From Saprospiraceae bacterium (GTDB lineage: Bacteria; Bacteroidota; Bacteroidia; Chitinophagales; Saprospiraceae): a DNA stretch of 60,060 nucleotides. This document shows, one piece after another, positions 1 through 9,981 of the stretch. The notes under the pieces were generated by a model. That model was not told the DNA's origin and searched no databases. It worked only from the letters and a program-made list of their open reading frames with translations. The stretch spans positions 1-60,060 of the forward strand of contig JAHDFB010000004.1 of the NCBI GenBank assembly GCA_020628475.1, given 5' to 3'. A program made the position numbers and the translations under genes. Within the stretch, counting starts at the first letter, position 1; every line of letters starts with the position of its first letter.

Positions 1-1411
1 TATCTGTTTTCTGACGTACTTCTTTTGGTAATTCTGCCATCTCAGCGATACCACCTGCATTATCCGCAATAGGACCGTAAGCATCTACCGCTAATTGAAT
101 ACCCGTGTTGGATAACATACCTACTGCTGCGATTGCAATACCGTACAAACCAGCGAAGTGATGTGCTCCGATAATGGCTGCTGCCAAGATGATAATTGGA
201 ATTGCCGTAGAAATCATTCCTACGCCTAATCCAGCGATGATATTGGTTGCAGATCCTGTTAATGATTGCTTTACAATCGAAAGTACTGGCTTCGTACCTG
301 TTCCCGTATAGAATTCGGTTACGATACCAATTAGTAGACCAGCGGCCAATCCAAATAATACCGCAAAGAATATTCCAAGAGAATTATATTCTGTACCATT
401 TACTGCCCATGATTCTGGCAACATAAATTTACACAATAAGAATGTACCGATCAACATCAATCCAGCAGCAAGAAATTCTCCTGTGTTCAATGCTTTCTGA
501 GGATCACCACCTTCTTTAACGCGTACGAAGAATGTTCCAATGATGGAAGTTACGATACCAAGACAAGCTAATGCCAATGGTAATAATACGGCACTCATTC
601 CTCCAAATTCGTCTTGACCAAACTCAGTCAATCCCATGAAGGTGGCTCCGATTACCATTGTACCGATGATGGATCCTACATATGATTCAAAAAGATCGGC
701 TCCCATACCAGCTACATCACCTACATTATCACCTACGTTATCCGCAATCGTTGCTGGATTTAAGGGGTGATCTTCTGGGATACCTGCTTCTACTTTACCT
801 ACTAAATCTGCTCCTACATCTGCTGCTTTGGTATAAATACCACCACCAACTCTTGCGAATAGAGCGATCGAAGATGCACCAAATGAAAATCCAGTTAAAA
901 CCGTAATGACTTTGGTTACATCCGTCATGCTGGCTGTACCAAACATCTGTGAGTACAATAAGAATAAGACTCCAAGTCCTAGTACTCCAAGACCTACAAC
1001 ACCAAGACCCATTACAGCACCACCAGCAAACGCCACCTCTAGAGCTTTACCCAATCCAGTTCTTGCCGCATTGGTTGTTCTAACATTTGCTTTGGTTGCT
1101 ACTTTCATTCCAATAAATCCTGCTAGTGCTGAGCAAATTGCTCCAAGCACAAATGAAAGTCCAACTAATGGAGAAGATGCAGCTGTATTACCGCTTAAAA
1201 CCATTAATACTGCCACAGCCACAACGAAAATGGCTAATATTTTATACTCTGCCTTCAAGAAGGACATAGCACCATCCGCAATGTTATCTGCGATACGGCC
1301 CATTTTTTCTGTTCCTACCTCTTGTCTAGAAACCCATCCGGATTTCCAAAATGTATATAACAACGCAAGTACACCAAAAATCGGCACCGCGTAAATTAAC
1401 GTTTCTTTCAT
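1..1411 (-). CDS. hppA: Membrane-bound ion-pumping pyrophosphatase, 5' part only
   Basis: This integral membrane enzyme hydrolyses pyrophosphate and uses the energy to pump H+ or Na+ across the inner membrane. About 470 codons are visible, from an ATG at 1411; the C-terminal third lies beyond the left edge. The family's pyrophosphate-binding motif [11 protein letters not shown] is at about residues 198-208, followed by the Asp/Asn-rich stretch [18 protein letters not shown]. Further on is [16 protein letters not shown], another family signature. Many long hydrophobic segments are present. The residue that separates K+-dependent from K+-independent enzymes lies in the missing part, so the ion and K+ requirement cannot be read here. 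The gene is divergent from the M1 peptidase, with 185 bp between them. Family assignment is secure. Confidence 0.95.
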   Translation of the reverse strand, partial: MKETLIYAVPIFGVLALLYTFWKSGWVSRQEVGTEKMGRIADNIADGAMSFLKAEYKILAIFVVAVAVLMVLSGNTAASSPLVGLSFVLGAICSALAGFIGMKVATKANVRTTNAARTGLGKALEVAFAGGAVMGLGVVGLGVLGLGVLFLLYSQMFGTASMTDVTKVITVLTGFSFGASSIALFARVGGGIYTKAADVGADLVGKVEAGIPEDHPLNPATIADNVGDNVGDVAGMGADLFESYVGSIIGTMVIGATFMGLTEFGQDEFGGMSAVLLPLALACLGIVTSIIGTFFVRVKEGGDPQKALNTGEFLAAGLMLIGTFLLCKFMLPESWAVNGTEYNSLGIFFAVLFGLAAGLLIGIVTEFYTGTGTKPVLSIVKQSLTGSATNIIAGLGVGMISTAIPIIILAAAIIGAHHFAGLYGIAIAAVGMLSNTGIQLAVDAYGPIADNAGGIAEMAELPKEVRQKTD

Positions 1412-1569
1412 TCTGTTTTTTTTAGTAATTGATTTTAATAAATTATGATTTTTTCGAATGTCAAAAATACAATAATTATCCTTTCGCACAAGGGAAGAGG
1501 ATAGAAAGATTGGAGCTTCCGCCTATGTTTGAAATAATATTTTATTGAACGAATGATCCACTTATTGAT

Positions 1570-1577
1570 TAACTTTG
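1570..1577 (+). promoter_or_regulatory. Bacteroidota -7 box for the M1 aminopeptidase gene
   Basis: TAACTTTG matches the TAnnTTTG -7 consensus of the Bacteroidota primary sigma factor. A TTG at 1545-1547 lies 22 bp upstream, within the loose spacing reported for the -33 element. The ATG at 1597 follows after a very short leader. Assigned by motif only. Confidence 0.5.
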
Positions 1578-1596
1578 CGGCTCAAATTCAATTTTT

Positions 1597-4101
1597 ATGA
1601 TGCGTCCTTTGTATTTTTTAAGCTGTATTTCCATCATGTTGATGATGACGGCCTGTCATTCGTCCAAGAAGGTCATGGAGATGGACTTGACTGAAGAAAC
1701 CTTATTAGATACATTAGTCGTTTCTGCTCCTAAACCCGTTATCGAGGAAGTCCCTCAACCCATTTACCAAGCTTCGGCTGAACGGTTGATTGATTTGAAA
1801 CACATGGACTTGGAGATTTCATTTAACTGGGAAAAGGAACAAGTTTTTGGAAATGCTATTCTTCGATTGAGTCCTTATTTTTATCCAACGAATGAGATTG
1901 TGCTCGACGCTTATAATATGGATGTCAAGGATTTAAGCTTGAATGGAGCTCTACCTTTGAATTATACCAATCAATATGGTCAACTGATTATAAAGTTAGA
2001 TCGAACATATAGCCGTGATGAAGATATTTTACTGCATATTCAATATGTAGCCAATCCTTCTTTGGGGCAAGTCGTTGAAGCAGGAAGACAGAGTGATCTT
2101 GGATTGTATTTTATTAATAGTGATCAGAGTAATCCAGAAAAACCCATGCAGATCTGGAGTCAGGGAGAAACGCAGTACAATTCACGTTGGTTTCCTACGG
2201 TAGACCAACCAAATGAGCGATATACACACGATATTAAAATAACGGTGGCCGATCGCTTTGCGACCCTGTCCAATGGTTATTTGGTCAGCAGTAACAAATA
2301 TGATAAGCTTACACGTACCGATCACTGGCGCATGGACGATGAACATGCACCATACTTAACCATGATCGCTGTAGGGGAATTTGCCGTCGTGAATGATCAG
2401 TGGAATGGAAAACCATTAATGTATTTCGTGGAGAAAGATTATGAGGCTTACGCCCAAAAGATATTCAATCATACTCCAGAAATGTTAACGTATTTCTCGG
2501 ATTTGACAGGTGTTGCATATCCTTGGGACAAATATGCTCAGATGGTCGTACGTGATTTTGTTGCTGGAGCCATGGAGAATACGACGGCTGTTACTTTCGG
2601 TGAATTTGTACAGAAAACAGATGTTGAATTGATCGATAATCACAATGATGATATTGTCGCTCATGAACTATTTCACCATTGGTTTGGTGATTATGTAACC
2701 TGTGAATCTTGGGCCAATTTGACCTTGAATGAGGCTTTTGCCAATTACTCCGAGTATTTATGGACTGATTTTAAATATGGTCAAGAAGAAGCGGACTACA
2801 AGCGACGTCAAGAATTATATGGCTATCTGTATCAAGCTAAAAATCAAGGAACACATCCGCTCATTGATTATCATTATTCGGATAAAGAAAATATGTTTGA
2901 TGCGCATAGTTATAATAAAGGAGGTTTGGTCTTACATATGTTGCGTGCAGAAATAGGAGATGATGCTTTTTTCGCGGGCATGCAAAAATATCTAAAAGAT
3001 AATGCAGGAAGTGCTGTGGAAGTGGATGAACTGAGAATGGCCTATGAGGAGGTTACGGGTAGGGATTTACAAGTATTTTTTAATCAATGGTTTTTGTCGA
3101 GTGGGCATCCTGAATTAAATATTCAATATACGATAGAAGCGGATAAAGTCATCATTGATGTAGAACAGGTACAAAGTTTAGAAAGCTCTATTGCCGTGTT
3201 TGATATTCCTTTGGAGTTTGATATATATGATATCAATGGAAAGGTTGTCCGTCAAGCGGTTCGAATGACCAAGCGAAAGCAGTCTTATGAATTGTCTTCG
3301 ATGGGAAGGGACATTGATTGGATCAACTTCGATCCGGCACATACCTTGTTGGCAGAATTTCAAGAGAATAAGACCAAAGAAGATTATATCAAGGAACTGA
3401 ATCATGCAAAGCGGCAGTATGATCAGAACGAGGCTTTAGAAAAATTAGCGGAAGAAGAGGTGGACATACAATTGTATAAAGATTTGATGATTTCCGATAA
3501 GCACTATTGGATAAAGTGGCAGGCTTCAAGAAAGGTTCCATATAGTTCAAAAGACAAAGACTTATTCGAAAAAGCGATTGCTCAGGCTAAAAATTCGTAT
3601 TATAAAGGACGCTTGATTTCAAAGCTAAAGCAACATACCGCTGATTTTGGAGCTGATTATTTTAGTGATATCATCGAGTCCAATAAATCATGGAATATCA
3701 TTGCTCCTAGTTTGATTAATTTGTCGATGTTGGATATGGATCGAACCATGGGCTATATAGATCAATGGAAGGCCGTAGATAATACTCGCTTAATTTTTGC
3801 AATAGCAAGTATAATTTCTAAAAACAATGCATTTGATCGGTTTGATTATATCTGTTCGAAGATTGGAAGTTTGAGTCCGCGAGCCTTGGGGAATTATACG
3901 AAAATCATGAATGATATGTTGATGGCTTCAAGTTCGGTACGGTTTGAGTCCATGTTGCAACAGATTCAGTCTATCATCATGGAAAACGATCAATGGAGTA
4001 CCACTAAAAAAGCAATTGTCGCGAACAAATTGATTGAATTGGAGCGTCGGTTAGATGAAGAGAAGAAGTCCATTTTTCGGAAGATAATGCAAGAAGAATA
4101 G
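1597..4101 (+). CDS. M1 family aminopeptidase, lipoprotein
   Basis: Zinc metallopeptidase of the M1 (gluzincin) family, 834 residues, expected to trim N-terminal residues from peptides at the cell envelope. The N-terminus is a lipoprotein signal with lipobox MTAC (Cys20), so the protein is probably anchored to the outer membrane. The substrate-binding GAMEN motif is at residues 324-328. The zinc site is HELFH at 356-360 with the third ligand Glu379, giving the exact HExxH-x18-E spacing. The last ~250 residues resemble the helical C-terminal part of M1 enzymes. Two adjacent ATG codons are possible starts. It has its own promoter-like box upstream and converges on the GbsR-type regulator gene with a 2-bp gap. 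A second, unrelated-looking M1 enzyme is at 36 kb. Confidence 0.93.
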   Translation: MMRPLYFLSCISIMLMMTACHSSKKVMEMDLTEETLLDTLVVSAPKPVIEEVPQPIYQASAERLIDLKHMDLEISFNWEKEQVFGNAILRLSPYFYPTNEIVLDAYNMDVKDLSLNGALPLNYTNQYGQLIIKLDRTYSRDEDILLHIQYVANPSLGQVVEAGRQSDLGLYFINSDQSNPEKPMQIWSQGETQYNSRWFPTVDQPNERYTHDIKITVADRFATLSNGYLVSSNKYDKLTRTDHWRMDDEHAPYLTMIAVGEFAVVNDQWNGKPLMYFVEKDYEAYAQKIFNHTPEMLTYFSDLTGVAYPWDKYAQMVVRDFVAGAMENTTAVTFGEFVQKTDVELIDNHNDDIVAHELFHHWFGDYVTCESWANLTLNEAFANYSEYLWTDFKYGQEEADYKRRQELYGYLYQAKNQGTHPLIDYHYSDKENMFDAHSYNKGGLVLHMLRAEIGDDAFFAGMQKYLKDNAGSAVEVDELRMAYEEVTGRDLQVFFNQWFLSSGHPELNIQYTIEADKVIIDVEQVQSLESSIAVFDIPLEFDIYDINGKVVRQAVRMTKRKQSYELSSMGRDIDWINFDPAHTLLAEFQENKTKEDYIKELNHAKRQYDQNEALEKLAEEEVDIQLYKDLMISDKHYWIKWQASRKVPYSSKDKDLFEKAIAQAKNSYYKGRLISKLKQHTADFGADYFSDIIESNKSWNIIAPSLINLSMLDMDRTMGYIDQWKAVDNTRLIFAIASIISKNNAFDRFDYICSKIGSLSPRALGNYTKIMNDMLMASSSVRFESMLQQIQSIIMENDQWSTTKKAIVANKLIELERRLDEEKKSIFRKIMQEE

Positions 4102-4103
4102 CA

Positions 4104-4607
4104 TTATCGTATCATCATCTTGAAGCCTTTCATCAACCATGAATTTTCAGAATTGATTAGGTTTTCAAGGAGTCCATCTGCTTTATCAGCAAAGACTTTC
4201 ATTTCATCAATAGTATGGTGAAATTTCTTTTCCTCTTCGCAACTGCAATTTTTACATTCGGACAGTTCGTTGAGCATGTTCTGAAGTGGAACCAATTCTT
4301 GCTCTTTTCGTTTCTTGATGATTTTTGAAAAGATTTTCCACATGTCTTTTTCGGCGATGAAGTATTCTTTTCGATCCCCTTCTATATTGACACCTTTGAT
4401 CAATTCCCATGAAATCAAACATCGTAAGTTCATATTGACGTTTCCACGTGATATTTGAAGTTGTTTCATGATATCATCGGAACAGAGTGGTTCGCATTCG
4501 AAAATCAACAAAGCATGTATATGGGCCATGGTTTTATTGATTCCCCATTTGGTACCCAACACACCCCACGTTTCTATAAACTTTTGTTTCTTTTCTTCTA
4601 CTGTCAT
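4104..4607 (-). CDS. GbsR/MarR-type winged-helix transcriptional regulator
   Basis: 167-residue DNA-binding protein. The N-terminal half (about residues 12-85) reads as a MarR/GbsR winged helix: a helix beginning FIETWGVLGTKWGINKTMA, then DDIMKQLQISRGNVNMNLR as the recognition helix, then a wing around EGDRKEYF. The C-terminal half is a helical dimerisation region containing a Cys-rich turn, CKNCSC. GbsR-family members in Bacteroidota often control nearby envelope or osmoprotectant genes, but the target here is unknown; no operon partner is obvious. The Cys cluster could sense redox state or metal, which is only an inference. Confidence 0.8.
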   Translation of the reverse strand: MTVEEKKQKFIETWGVLGTKWGINKTMAHIHALLIFECEPLCSDDIMKQLQISRGNVNMNLRCLISWELIKGVNIEGDRKEYFIAEKDMWKIFSKIIKKRKEQELVPLQNMLNELSECKNCSCEEEKKFHHTIDEMKVFADKADGLLENLINSENSWLMKGFKMMIR

Positions 4608-4661
4608 CGGATTAAATACTTCGCACTAGTCGAACAAAGATGCTAAAGAAATGTTTAAAAA

Positions 4662-5432
4662 TCAATCTGATTTTCTTGAAAATTGGTCGAAATAACGGAC
4701 TAATGAATCTCCTACCGCAATATCCTCTAATAGATAGTTTTCACCTCGGCTAGCAGACAGCAATAGATTTCCATGCCCTTTGTAATCAGTCCAAGGTGTG
4801 GAAAATCGAGCTTTTTCGTCGGTGGCGTCTCGATAGAAATCCCATTGTACGATTCTTTTGGTCTGCGGATCGACGTACACGATATATTTGTTATCCGGTG
4901 TCACGCCAACTTGATCGAATTGTAATTCGATTCGTTCAGCCAATTGACCGTCTAGGGTACTGTCCCGCTCTAGATAGCTCAGTGTGACTCCAGAATCTTT
5001 TAATTTATAGGGTAGAAAAATCCAGTAAGAATCATTGATCCACATTTCTTTGGCCTTTTCTAAATATTGATCCAAACTATCTTGCTTGGTTAAAAAGCGA
5101 TCATTCATATAAACGGTCCCCGTCATATCTTGGAGATTCATATGAATGAGAAAGCTATCTCGAATGCCCTCAATGATAAGATCTCCGTTGTGCTTATTCC
5201 AAGTATGTCTCCGCGCTCCAAAAAAATTCCAACGCAGATATTTCGTTTCGTCCCAAGCCTTTCTGCCCCCAGAAGCATTCATAACCGAATCGGCTAGGGC
5301 GATTGCTTTAGGATCTGAAGCCTCTTCATTAAATCCTACAGCAGGTGGATTGATCACTTGATTTGTAGATTCTTGCTGAACGGAGCAGCTTACCAAAATC
5401 CAAAAAAATACGAGGACAAATTGTGCTTTCAT
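4662..5432 (-). CDS. Envelope lipoprotein, LolA-like fold suspected (DUF6503-like)
   Basis: 256-residue lipoprotein. The start at 5432 is chosen because it gives a clean lipoprotein signal with Cys16 in ILVSC; the longer open frame up to 5522 would overlap the neighbouring gene and put 30 odd residues before the signal. The mature part has features remembered from a Bacteroidota family often labelled DUF6503: LADSVMNASGGRKAWDE, WNFFGARRHTWNKHNGD, and WINDSYWIFLPYKLKDSGV. These have the alternating beta pattern of LolA/LolB-like lipoprotein-binding domains. Function is unknown. The family label is from memory and should be treated as tentative; the lipoprotein call is firm. Confidence 0.7.
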   Translation of the reverse strand: MKAQFVLVFFWILVSCSVQQESTNQVINPPAVGFNEEASDPKAIALADSVMNASGGRKAWDETKYLRWNFFGARRHTWNKHNGDLIIEGIRDSFLIHMNLQDMTGTVYMNDRFLTKQDSLDQYLEKAKEMWINDSYWIFLPYKLKDSGVTLSYLERDSTLDGQLAERIELQFDQVGVTPDNKYIVYVDPQTKRIVQWDFYRDATDEKARFSTPWTDYKGHGNLLLSASRGENYLLEDIAVGDSLVRYFDQFSRKSD

Positions 5433-5511
5433 ACAGCAAAGATACGATCTCCTAATCGTTTTTGTGCCGCCAGAAATTTTAATTGTTCGTACTACCTCAA
5501 AGTCAGTTTTC

Positions 5512-6639
5512 CTAATCGTCAATCTTTACGAAATGCGCAAAATAATATTGATTGTGTGCATCTTGGCATACCAACGTGTATTGGCCATTTGGTAAATGGT
5601 CAACATATACGGATGAACCTTGGAACTGATCATTTACAATTAATTCAGCTTTAGCATTGTAGATATAATATTGGGAGAATGACTGGGAAGATTTAAGTTG
5701 TATTTGATCTGTCGTAGGATTAGGGTATATGCTAATAGGCATGACTTCAATTCGGATATCCGTTATCGGACTCAACATGGAATAGTACCAAATCTGTTCT
5801 GTTTCTGCGGGTATAAATTCTTGTTGGTCTATTTTATTAGCAAATTGCATGGGTAAGTAAAATGCTAGATATTCTCGAGTATCAGGTATCAAGGCGAAGT
5901 CAAATAAGAGGGTTTCGAAAAATGTACCGGGATTTAATACCTCACTGAATTGTATAGTGTTATCCGATTCGGATTGATAATTTAAAACGGCTTCACTAGG
6001 CGATTGATCGATGTAAGGAATACTGTAAATGGAGGTCAGATTGCCATCTAGGTCATATACGATCGAATCAATATTGATAATTTCCACAATCTCATTATAG
6101 TAAATCATCTTACCGATTCTATTCATATCATCATATAGCAGATCCAATTCTCCATCAAGTGATTCGCTAGTAGCTTGTACTGAGAAATATTTAATATTGG
6201 TTTTATTGGGGAGATATTCATAGCTCGTTTTTAGATACGGTTCATAGGCTCCATCATCGAAATAGGAATGAATGGACTCTTTCAAGGCGCCATTTTCATG
6301 GAAAAATTCTATAAGTTCTAATTCATCCTCTGCATAATTTAAATAGATTGAATCCAATGTATGGTCGCTATTGTATTTAAAAAGGAAGGCACTTTGATTC
6401 GGTTCAGCTCCGAATTTCCAAGATTCGAATTTGTCTTGATCTGTATATTCTATAGTGACTTCAACCTCTGTATCCTCGATATACGTCGTTAATAAGTTCT
6501 CAGTGTATTCAAAGGCATATTTATATTCGTAGGTGCCCGTTTGAATATTCTTTTCAACAATGGAGTCTAGTTGAATGACTTGAGCAAAGGATAAAGTGGG
6601 CAATACAATACTGAGTACTAAAAAAGTGAATGCTTTCAT
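5512..6639 (-). CDS. Secreted type IX cargo protein, paralogue A
   Basis: 375 residues. The ATG at 6639 is preferred over the upstream in-frame start (6711) because it begins directly with a signal peptide ending in LSFAQ. The body is built from short Tyr/Asp/Asn/Leu-rich beta strands recalling YD or Rhs-type repeats (for example IVYDLDGNLTSIYSI). The last ~80 residues are a type IX secretion sorting domain starting MPISIYPNPTTDQIQL and ending in a short beta-rich tail. The protein should be exported by Sec, passed through the type IX translocon and attached to the surface or released. It is a clear paralogue of the next gene upstream (6788-7909), with very similar C-termini. Ligand or activity unknown. 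Confidence 0.8.
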   Translation of the reverse strand: MKAFTFLVLSIVLPTLSFAQVIQLDSIVEKNIQTGTYEYKYAFEYTENLLTTYIEDTEVEVTIEYTDQDKFESWKFGAEPNQSAFLFKYNSDHTLDSIYLNYAEDELELIEFFHENGALKESIHSYFDDGAYEPYLKTSYEYLPNKTNIKYFSVQATSESLDGELDLLYDDMNRIGKMIYYNEIVEIINIDSIVYDLDGNLTSIYSIPYIDQSPSEAVLNYQSESDNTIQFSEVLNPGTFFETLLFDFALIPDTREYLAFYLPMQFANKIDQQEFIPAETEQIWYYSMLSPITDIRIEVMPISIYPNPTTDQIQLKSSQSFSQYYIYNAKAELIVNDQFQGSSVYVDHLPNGQYTLVCQDAHNQYYFAHFVKIDD

Positions 6640-6787
6640 GCTTGAATGGCTTGTTAATAAATCGTTCCTTTCAGAAACGAGCAAAAGGAAGAATTTGTGA
6701 AATAATGGCAAAAATATATTATAAACGTATGCATTTAAACATCGCTCAATTTAATGATTTTACTTTTTTATAAGTGCCTTGCATATT

Positions 6788-7909
6788 CTAATAATTGTCA
6801 TGCTTCACAAAATGAGAAAAGTAGTATTGATGGTGCTTATCCTGACAGACGAGCGTATAGTGACCATTCGGTAAATGATTTACCTGTATAATCGGAGTTT
6901 GGAGTTGATCTTCTAGAATTAATTGAGCATCAGAGTCGTAGATAGAAAAATTCGAAAATGAAATGGAGGTGTTCAGATGAATTTGATCTGTTGTTGGGTT
7001 CGGATATATGGAAATGGGCAAGACTTCTACTGGTTTGATTGAGTTGATCATGCCAGAATAGTACCATTTTGTTTCATATAGGTTTCCATCGGCTAGTTCA
7101 AGGATAGATTCAGTAACTTGATTGCCATATGACAGTGGAATTCTAAATTCAGAGTGAAAGTCATCCATGATTAAGCCGATTTTGTTAAATGTATTTTCCA
7201 TTGGAAATATATCGGATAACTTATAGATTTCATTGGATGTATATTCTACCTTTTCCATAAATTCCTCTATTCCAGAACTGAAGTCATATTGATAATATTC
7301 CGTCAGACTTCCATTACTATCATAACTAAACGAATCCACAAGTTCAACCTGATCGTCTTCTATACGCTCGAATAAAATGAGTTGATTTTCATCGTTGTAG
7401 TAATAGTTGAAAACTTTATTAAGTACTTCATTTTCATCGTAAATATCAAAGAAATGATTGGCAATTAGCAAGCCATTTTCATAAAGAAAATCTTTGCGTC
7501 CATGCACCACATAGGATCCATTTTCCAGACTAGATTCTGTCAAAGACTCGACTAGATTTTCATCATTGTAATTCACTTCAAAAATGGATTGATAATCTAG
7601 AAAATTTAACTTGATTGAATCGATTTGATCGTTTTGATTGTACGTATAATCTAAATTAAAAGTAAATAGACTGGAGTGCAAAGAGAAATTTATAAGATTT
7701 TTATTGATATCATATTGCAATGTTCCAGCATTGAACGAACCATTGTTATATTCATTGTACTCCACTAAAAGATCATCATTATAGGTATAATTAATACTAT
7801 AGCGCAGGAATTCCGTGTTCATATCCGTTTGAATAATGCTATCCAATCGAATTTGACCTTCGAGGTTTAGAAAGAGTATTGAAAATAAAAAGAAGTAACA
7901 TGTTTTCAT
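6788..7909 (-). CDS. Secreted type IX cargo protein, paralogue B
   Basis: 373 residues with a signal peptide (MKTCYFFLFSILFLNLEGQ). Like its downstream neighbour it has a repetitive Tyr/Asn/Asp-rich body (YDINKNLINFSL, YDSNGSLTEYYQYD) and a C-terminal sorting domain starting LPISIYPNPTTDQIHL. The final ~30 residues, with HLPNGHYTLVCQDKHHQYYF, match the paralogue almost residue for residue, which suggests tandem duplication with faster change in the body. It precedes paralogue A on the minus strand with a 148-bp gap to that gene's chosen start. Function unknown; surface display or release is inferred from the sorting domain. Confidence 0.8.
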   Translation of the reverse strand: MKTCYFFLFSILFLNLEGQIRLDSIIQTDMNTEFLRYSINYTYNDDLLVEYNEYNNGSFNAGTLQYDINKNLINFSLHSSLFTFNLDYTYNQNDQIDSIKLNFLDYQSIFEVNYNDENLVESLTESSLENGSYVVHGRKDFLYENGLLIANHFFDIYDENEVLNKVFNYYYNDENQLILFERIEDDQVELVDSFSYDSNGSLTEYYQYDFSSGIEEFMEKVEYTSNEIYKLSDIFPMENTFNKIGLIMDDFHSEFRIPLSYGNQVTESILELADGNLYETKWYYSGMINSIKPVEVLPISIYPNPTTDQIHLNTSISFSNFSIYDSDAQLILEDQLQTPIIQVNHLPNGHYTLVCQDKHHQYYFSHFVKHDNY

Positions 7910-8109
7910 TGTATTATTTTTAAAGGGGATATAAATAATACGATAAAATTAGGAAAGAACTTCTTGTGATATTGTCTAATAAGTAAACTCTAACATATAG
8001 TTTTATATTATATGTAAAGCATTGAACGATAGACTTTTTTTAGTCACGTGGAACATGGGTACAGGATCGCAAAAAACTGAATTGAACATTTGATTTGCTT
8101 AGGACAATC

Positions 8110-8991
8110 TTACAAATGCCGTTCTGCATGGTAACTAGACCGAACGAGTGGACCACTTTCCACAAAGCTGAAGCCCATTTTTTCACCTTCTTCTTTGTAA
8201 TAAGCAAATACATCTGGATGCACGTATTCTTCCACTTTTAAGTGATTCTTCGTTGGTTGTAAATACTGCCCGATTGTAACGACATCCACACCGTGTTCGA
8301 TGAGATCCTCCAAGGTCTTCAATACCTGATCTTTTGTCTCTCCTAAGCCGACCATAAATCCTGTCTTAGTACGATTACCTTGATCTTTGATGCGCTGTAA
8401 TTGCTCCAATGAACGGTGATACTTTGCCTGAGGTCTAACCTTTCTGTACAATTCTTCTACCGTTTCGATATTATGAGAAACCACCTCTTGTCCTCCTTCG
8501 ATCATTCGATGGAGAGCATCCCAATTTGCGCGAACATCAGGAATTAATGTTTCGATCGTCGTACTCGGCGATTCTTCCTTAACCGCGACGACGGTTTGAT
8601 ACCAGATTTCTGCTCCTCGATCTTTTAATTCATCTCGATTGACCGATGTGATTACTGCATGTTTTACTTGCATCAATCGAATGGCTTCCGCCACTCTTCT
8701 CGGCTCATCTTCATCATATTCTGGTGGTCTACCAGTTTTTACGGCGCAGAAAGAGCATGATCTGGTACAAACATCTCCTAATATCATAAAGGTAGCTGTT
8801 CCCGCTCCCCAGCATTCACCCATATTCGGGCAATTTCCAGATTGACAGATCGTATGTAGATTATATTTGTCTACTAATTCACGTACCCCTTTATACTTTG
8901 GTCCAGTTGGTAATTTTACACGTAACCAATCTGGTTTCTTCGTACGAGGCTCCTTCTTAACTACAACAGGTAAATCGATCAAGACGTTCAT
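8110..8991 (-). CDS. lipA: Lipoyl synthase (radical SAM)
   Basis: Radical-SAM enzyme that inserts two sulfur atoms into protein-bound octanoyl groups to make lipoate for 2-oxoacid dehydrogenases and the glycine cleavage system. 293 residues, normal for the family. The auxiliary cluster motif is seen as [12 protein letters not shown], and the radical-SAM cluster motif as [10 protein letters not shown]. The C-terminal RSSY motif, whose Ser ligates the auxiliary cluster, is present near the end ([12 protein letters not shown]). The start is an ATG at 8991 with a TAnnTTTG box just upstream. It stands alone between a cargo gene and a barrel-like protein; no lipB is adjacent. Confidence 0.97.
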   Translation of the reverse strand: MNVLIDLPVVVKKEPRTKKPDWLRVKLPTGPKYKGVRELVDKYNLHTICQSGNCPNMGECWGAGTATFMILGDVCTRSCSFCAVKTGRPPEYDEDEPRRVAEAIRLMQVKHAVITSVNRDELKDRGAEIWYQTVVAVKEESPSTTIETLIPDVRANWDALHRMIEGGQEVVSHNIETVEELYRKVRPQAKYHRSLEQLQRIKDQGNRTKTGFMVGLGETKDQVLKTLEDLIEHGVDVVTIGQYLQPTKNHLKVEEYVHPDVFAYYKEEGEKMGFSFVESGPLVRSSYHAERHL

Positions 8992-9006
8992 TTTTTATGT
9001 ACAACA

Positions 9007-9014
9007 CAAAAATA
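9007..9014 (-). promoter_or_regulatory. lipA: Bacteroidota -7 box for lipA
   Basis: On the minus strand this reads TATTTTTG, a match to TAnnTTTG, 15 bp before the lipA ATG. No convincing -33 TTG was found at the best spacing, so this is a motif-level call. Confidence 0.4.
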
Positions 9015-9086
9015 CACAATTAGTTAATCAACACATTCATTTTGTTGATATTGATAGGACAACAAGTGTTTGCTTAAAGAGAAGAA

Positions 9087-9875
9087 CTAGGTTCTTCGTC
9101 CAAACTGGAAAGTAAGATAGAGATTCAGGAAGAGCGCATCATTGGAATGCGCTTCATTTTCTACGATAATCGGCACCTTAACACCGAAATAATCAACCAT
9201 AAGTCCTATTTCTGCCGCCCGAACAAATTCTTCAAAGGCACCCCAAGAAAAGTGTGCACCTAATTTTGCCTGTATGCCAGGTCTAAAAGATAATTGAGCC
9301 CAACTATCATATGAATCGGATCTACCAAAAATAGATGCATAATCCAAAAATTGTTCTGGATCATCGGCATAGGTTAATTCAACTGGAGATTTTAAACCTT
9401 GACCATTGACGTCGATTAAATAAATGTTTCGAGTAGGTTTTAAAATACCGATGACGGGACCGACTTCATAGCTCCAACCGACAGCCACTCCTTTTCTTTT
9501 TGCTTTTTCGGACCGATATTTCTTGACTCCGATACCACCTCTAAGAAGATACAAAGCGTTTTGTTTGCCATAAGTAAAAGATCGAGAAGCTCCCAAACCT
9601 TCAAAACTGGTGTTTTTGTTTTGACGTTCTTCCAATGGATGTTGAAGGTATCCCAACGAAATATGATAGTATCTCGTTTTGTAGTAGGTCAATAACTTTC
9701 CAATATCCATTCCCACATTGAGACCATTGGTATGAATAGTAGCATGATAAGCGCGTTCCTTATTATAAATGATTCCTTTATACTCGTATTCCAAGCCCTT
9801 CGGTTGGATTGTTTTTTGAGCCTTAAGACTGAAGGTCAAAAGAATAAATGGAAAAATTAAAAATAAGTGACGCAT
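9087..9875 (-). CDS. Outer-membrane beta-barrel-like protein of unknown function
   Basis: 262 residues. The ATG at 9875 is chosen because it opens a signal peptide (MRHLFLIFPFILLTFSLKAQ); the longer frame to 9953 adds a non-signal leader. The mature protein has repeated alternating aromatic/aliphatic strands (YYHISLGYLQH, ALYLLRGGIGVKKY, WSYEVGPVIGI, AEIGLMVDYFGVKV) and a last strand LFLNLYLTFQFGRR, which resembles the final strand of outer-membrane barrels. No catalytic motif is visible. It shares a 95-bp gap with lipA on the same strand and is divergent from the symporter gene. Fold is inferred, function unknown. Confidence 0.65.
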   Translation of the reverse strand: MRHLFLIFPFILLTFSLKAQKTIQPKGLEYEYKGIIYNKERAYHATIHTNGLNVGMDIGKLLTYYKTRYYHISLGYLQHPLEERQNKNTSFEGLGASRSFTYGKQNALYLLRGGIGVKKYRSEKAKRKGVAVGWSYEVGPVIGILKPTRNIYLIDVNGQGLKSPVELTYADDPEQFLDYASIFGRSDSYDSWAQLSFRPGIQAKLGAHFSWGAFEEFVRAAEIGLMVDYFGVKVPIIVENEAHSNDALFLNLYLTFQFGRRT

Positions 9876-9981
9876 ATAAATTTTGTACTGCTTCTTGTTC
9901 AAATATACGAAAGAAGGCCGTGAACTATTGTAAGGAAAACAGATTTTTGGCAAACTCGTTGTGAAGGAGTACTTTTATGTC

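Noticed and set aside
906..1394. 162-residue plus-strand open frame
   Set aside because: It lies opposite the membrane pyrophosphatase gene, whose minus-strand translation carries all the family motifs; the plus frame is a low-complexity shadow.
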